Positions 60,595 to 64,000 of a stretch of DNA of 64,000 bases are shown piece after piece (position 1 is the stretch's first letter; every line of letters starts with the position of its first letter). The DNA lies in assembly GCA_000733355.1 (NCBI GenBank), contig JNVV01000005.1:1743132-1807131 (forward strand). Reading direction: 5' to 3'. The notes below the pieces were generated by a model. It saw only the letters and a list, made by a program, of their open reading frames with translations. It did not search any database and was not told the origin of the DNA. Made by a program: the position numbers and the translations under genes. The stretch comes from Falciphora oryzae (taxonomy: Eukaryota; Ascomycota; Sordariomycetes; Magnaporthales; Magnaporthaceae).

Positions 60595-61800
60595 TCAAGT
60601 CTCCTCACAGTTGGCAAAGAAAGGATGCTGCAGCGCCTCCGTCGCCGTGATGCGCCGCCTCGGGTCCAGATGGGCCATCCGGAGGACGAGATCATTGAAC
60701 TGCTCATCAACCGGATACCACAGGGAGAAAGGCTCTCCGTATCCCCCCAGCGTGGCGACGAGCCGCAGGAAGTTCTGGACGAACGGCACCTGCTCGCCGC
60801 CGTGGTAGTCGATAAAGGCCTCGATGTCGTCAACTTCGGGCGCGAAGCGTTTGATGCGCATTGAGAGGTTGGGTAATCAAGACGCGCCATAATGCCAAAG
60901 GAGAACGTGTCGGACGGAGTATGCTGTGCTCCGTGGCCCCACGCTTCGGGGCTCCTCCGGATGTGGTTTCCTGTGAGACGGTCTCTCAGGCCCTCTGCAT
61001 TCGCGGGTATAGCCACTGCATCTTCCAGATCCGTGATCTGAACGTTGCGGGGGCCTAAGGTGCCGTCACTCTTTTTGTAGAAGTCCGTTTTGATGTCTGA
61101 TCAACGGCCATGTTAGCACTGCCCGAGGATGCGTGCCAACAAGGGCAAGGCCAACTAATCGCTGTGGAAAATGTTTTTGTCATGCAGCTCGGCCAAGCCT
61201 TAGAGAGTTTCCGAGTATGCTCCCTCCGACGGCTGGGGGCGGAGTCCCGACTTTGATGTCGACTGGGGTCGAACCCAGATAGGGAAAGACCAAGATGTGT
61301 CATTCGGGGATATTGTCAACGAGGGCTCTGACAAGGGCGGACTGCCCGACCTGCTTCTGTAGGGATAAATGGCGCCCAAAACGGCCAGGAATGACGTCTT
61401 TGAGTGCGTACTGGCCCCCACCACAGCTTTCATAGGAAGGGATCAGTATACAAGCCACAACGACGGGGAGGATAGAGCACTTTACCTTGCACGATACACG
61501 CACCAGAGCCTCCGGCAGCCGGCCGTTCAGAGAGAACCTCCTCAATCACATAGGACTTGCCCGAGGCCGAACCGAGCTTCGTCCCCCTGGGCAAGGGCTT
61601 CTGCTGATGCTCTTCAGCGGACGGAGCGGGCGCGGTGGTAGAGGAGGACAGCTTGGCGAGAGGAGCGCTACGATGGATGGTGGATCGAGGCAGAGGCCGT
61701 GGGTGAAGCAGCAAGACGGACGTGAGGACGTTGTGATGAAACAAACAAGGGCGCAGACGACATAGAGAACACGCAGAGCGTGCCGCTGCGCGAGATTCCA
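60595..61800 (-). pseudogene. Protein kinase gene, decayed
   Basis: It starts near 61800 (MESRAAARSACSLCRLRPC, possibly a mitochondrial-type leader). The N-lobe follows: TKLGSASGKSYVIEEVLSER and, after an intron near 61480, YALKDVIPGRFGRHLSLQKQ. A TGA at about 61300-61302 interrupts the frame, which continues in phase as HILVFPYLGS. Further stops and frame changes follow across ELHDKNIFHSD (the HxD loop region reads HDKN), LGPRNVQITDLEDAV, and RRSPEAWGHGAQHTPSDTFSFG. The C-lobe closes with LDPRRRITATEALQHPFF, ending at 60595. The order of motifs is that of a complete kinase, with several lesions, so it is a pseudogene. Confidence 0.75.
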
Positions 61801-61944
61801 TGGCGAGACCCGAATGGGCCATCAAATTGGTGTTTGGCGAGCAAATGGCGGATTTTACCTGCGTCAAACTGATCTTCAGTTTTTCACCTGCCAGGTCGCA
61901 CAAGGCCTCCGCGTTCGTGCTGGTTTCCTCCTTGTACCCTAACC

Positions 61945-63121
61945 CTACCGCTCTTCCTGATCTCGCCTTCGTCTGGTCTTTGGTGCCTTCTTCTCCGTTC
62001 GCGTGCGATTCCTGTCCCTTCTATCCGACTCTTTCTCGGTCCAATTTTCTAGATCAACACTTCCATGGCCTTTCCACTCAAAGTCGGCCTTCTGCCGCTT
62101 GCTCTTGCCAGCTTTGCCCTCAATTTCACGGACGTCGTTCTCTTCATCATCCTCTTTGTAGTCACTCATCTCCCAAGCAGGCGAATCCCGGTCCCCGTCT
62201 GCACCCTCCTCGATCGCCCGCCGGTGCTCCCGCTCCTCCATCTCGTCTTGCCGCCGAAGCAACTCGAACAGCTCGAACAGCTCCTGCACAAGCCTGCCTA
62301 ACCGCCTTTCTCAGCGCCGGCAGGATCGTGATGGGCGCGCCGGCGTTCAGCGCCGCGGCGACCACCGTGACGCCCTTGCGTCCTCTCCACCTGCCCCCCA
62401 TGGTCTGAGCCGCGGCGCACTTGCGCGCCACGGCCCCGAGGATCCGTCCATAGGGAACCTGCCTTGCGATCTTGGCAACCCTGTCCGGCCTGGCGAGTAA
62501 ATAGCTCCTGTGGATCTCGCGGACGTCGTAGTTCGCCAGCAGGCCGCTGATCTCGTCATCCCCAGCCTCGGCCGCCAGGTCCGGGACCTCGCCCCAGTCT
62601 TCGGCCAGTCAGGCGTCGTGCTCGAGCGGCGTCTCGGTGACGGTGTAATCCGAGTGCTCGACGGCCTGGTACAGCGCGCCGACGTGCTCCCCGTGGGTCT
62701 GGTAAACGTCGGCACCGTGTTCTAGGAGCATGCGAGTTATCCCTTTCCGGGACGCGCACGCCGCCGCGATGAGCGGCGTCCCGTAGCGCCCGCCCTGGGC
62801 GGGGTTGACGTTGGCGCCGCGGTCCAGCAGAAGCTCGACCATGTCACCGCGGTCCGCCACCACGGCCGCCTGCAATGCAGAGCCATGTACGCGGCAGCGC
62901 GCGTTCGGGTAGCAGCCTCCCCTGCGGGGGTCCAGCGCGGACTCGAGGCCTCCAAGGTCCCCCTCGAACACGGCATGGGCCAGGAGGTCACCAAGCTGTG
63001 AGAAAGATATCTGCATCGTCCGAGCCAGGCCCGCCTCCTGCACTTGCCGCTCGGGCTTTCTCCCCAGCATGATCCGGAACTTGGGCCCGCGCACAAAGTT
63101 CTCCTCACTCCAGGGGCTCAA
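61945..63121 (-). pseudogene. Ankyrin-repeat protein gene with in-frame TGA and a frameshift
   Basis: The upstream part (63121-62609) has three ankyrin-type repeats: SALQAAVVADRGDMVELLLD, TPLIAAACASRKGITRMLLE and GALYQAVEHSD. It stops at TGA 62609-62611, but the same frame continues as LAEDWGEVPDLAAEAGDDE through YDVREIHRSYLLARPDRV to RKAVR near 62304. It then shifts by one base into ELFELFELLRRQDEMEERE and a highly charged C-terminal tail, ending at 61945. One substitution plus one indel thus separate it from an open frame. The 5' end is not resolved; sequence above 63121 may hold another exon. Confidence 0.68.
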
Positions 63122-63620
63122 CAGATCCGTCGCCCCCTAGGACCAGACGTAGGTGCATGCGTCCGCAGTCGTCACGTGGCCGTTGTTGAGCTCCACCTCC
63201 ACGGTAACATTTTCCCCCTTTAGAAGCGGCGTCACCCGGGGTTCGGGATTGAGCCCGGACATGACGCTTCCGCCACCAGAGGGGTTGGCCAGATAGGACG
63301 GGTTGAGGCTGGATAGGTTGTTCTCGCTGTATGAGAATAGCAAGTCCAGGTACCTCAATGCCTCCGGCGAAGGCCGACGATTAGAAATCCCACCACCTCT
63401 CCGAGAGGATGGATCTGCCTGTACCTTTTCCTATTTCTCCTCCTCAAAATCCTCTCTGTGTGCCCTTCAGACCGCTGAACAACCGCGCAGTCAAGCCCTT
63501 GCGGCCTCCATCGATCGTAGCCCTTCAGCCTTGCGGGCGTCAGGAGGCTTGTGGGAGGCGGTTTGGGGGTCGGGGGCGCATGGGGTAGCGCCTGCATGTA
63601 GACGTGCTTAGCCCCGGCGG
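63122..63620. other. Unresolved region
   Basis: A minus-strand 73-codon frame (63137-63358) with Asn/Ser/Gly-rich content ends just above the ankyrin remnant; it may be a separate exon or chance. No family is recognised. Confidence 0.3.
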
Positions 63621-63686
63621 CAGGGAAGTCCTCATCGCCTCGAAGGGCGGAAACAGACCTCGCGCAGCTCGCACAAACCAAAGCTC

Positions 63687-64000
63687 CCGTGGCAGCAACA
63701 GAATCGAGGTCCCTCAAAGCTGCCTTCCGCTCCGAGCTTCAACTGGTCCTCCTCATGGACAGCCTCCCAGTCGCCCGAGCTCTCCGAGACGGATATCCAG
63801 CTGGTGAAAACCCACGACAATCGGCATGGCCAAGAAATCTTGAGCCTCACTGAGCGGACAGCGGCGTGGTACAAGCCCTCGTTCCAGTCCTGGCGCGCCG
63901 TGTGGGTGGAGTGGAAGCAGCTGCCGCGCGAGACAGAAGGGGGACGCATCGGCAACACCACCTTGGAGCGGCTCGAGGCGCCGGTCGGCCTGCTGCGTGA
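63687..64000 (+). CDS. Partial open frame running off the right edge
   Basis: From about 63687 the plus-strand frame remains open to the end of the window and reads SFNWSSSWTASQSPELSETD, then a Trp-rich stretch (AAWYKPSFQSWRAVWVEWKQ) and RIGNTTLERLEAPVGLLR. The amino-acid content looks coding, but I do not recognise the family and the start and any introns lie outside the evidence. It could be an exon of a gene whose remainder is beyond 64000. Confidence 0.35.

Noticed and set aside
61934..61945. CCCTAACCCTA, telomere-like
   Set aside because: Fewer than two units in unique sequence; expected by chance.
1..64000. CRISPR arrays, bacterial operons, ribosome binding sites
   Set aside because: Eukaryotic nuclear DNA with spliceosomal introns; no regularly spaced repeats of the CRISPR kind.

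Overview
The window looks like nuclear DNA of a filamentous ascomycete (Pezizomycotina, probably a Sordariomycete). The genes are GC-rich and broken by short introns of 57-99 nt with GTRAGT-type donors and YAG acceptors. HET, HeLo, NLR-type, ankyrin, DUF3176 and DUF7924 families are present, as are intron-containing nuclear tRNAs and one AT-rich block mutated in the style of repeat-induced point mutation (RIP). No species is claimed. Gene models were assembled by hand from splice sites and frame continuity.

Layout. 0-11 kb is an accessory zone: a decayed BRR2 helicase fragment at the left edge, an orphan 451-codon ORF, a broken DUF3176 membrane-protein gene, a small secreted protein, and a decayed STAND/ankyrin gene. 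11-22.5 kb is a conserved block: a siderophore-iron MFS transporter with an exact SreA-type GATA site upstream, three small membrane-protein genes, a tRNA-Leu(CAG) with an intron, a Ych1/Ibp1-like phosphatase, and an MFS drug/polyamine transporter with a 380-residue disordered N-terminal extension. 22.5-25.8 kb has no supported gene. 25.8-44.8 kb holds a HET protein, a MITE, a VOC-fold protein, a PaxB/Pyr4-like membrane cyclase relative, a frameshifted kinase-like gene, a secreted serine hydrolase, Arc1, a 21-bp heptad-coding minisatellite, a nicotianamine synthase-like gene, an intact HeLo-pseudokinase gene, and a divergently oriented broken kinase gene.

45-55.4 kb is a transposon island: a complete RIP-mutated Mutator-like element with 52-bp TIRs and an 8-bp target duplication; a 212-bp PIF/Harbinger-type MITE that interrupts a DUF7924 gene at a TAA target; an NLR-like gene that has lost its NACHT core; and a very young gag-only LTR retrotransposon (TSD CATGA on both sides, containing a 93-bp minisatellite and an assembly gap) sitting 89 bp from a tRNA-Gly. 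55.8-64 kb carries a six-exon secreted/transmembrane kelch protein, a secreted internally repeated precursor-like protein, broken kinase and ankyrin genes, and an open frame running off the right edge.

The genes do not form one pathway. The recurring theme is fungal non-self-recognition/cell-death families (HET, HeLo-pseudokinase, NLR-like, ankyrin, kinases), several of them disabled by single TGA codons, frameshifts, deletions or transposon insertion. The best candidates for something new are the repeated secreted precursor at 58.4-59.1 kb, the HeLo-pseudokinase with its divergent kinase relic, the DUF7924 gene split by a MITE, and the non-autonomous retroelement.
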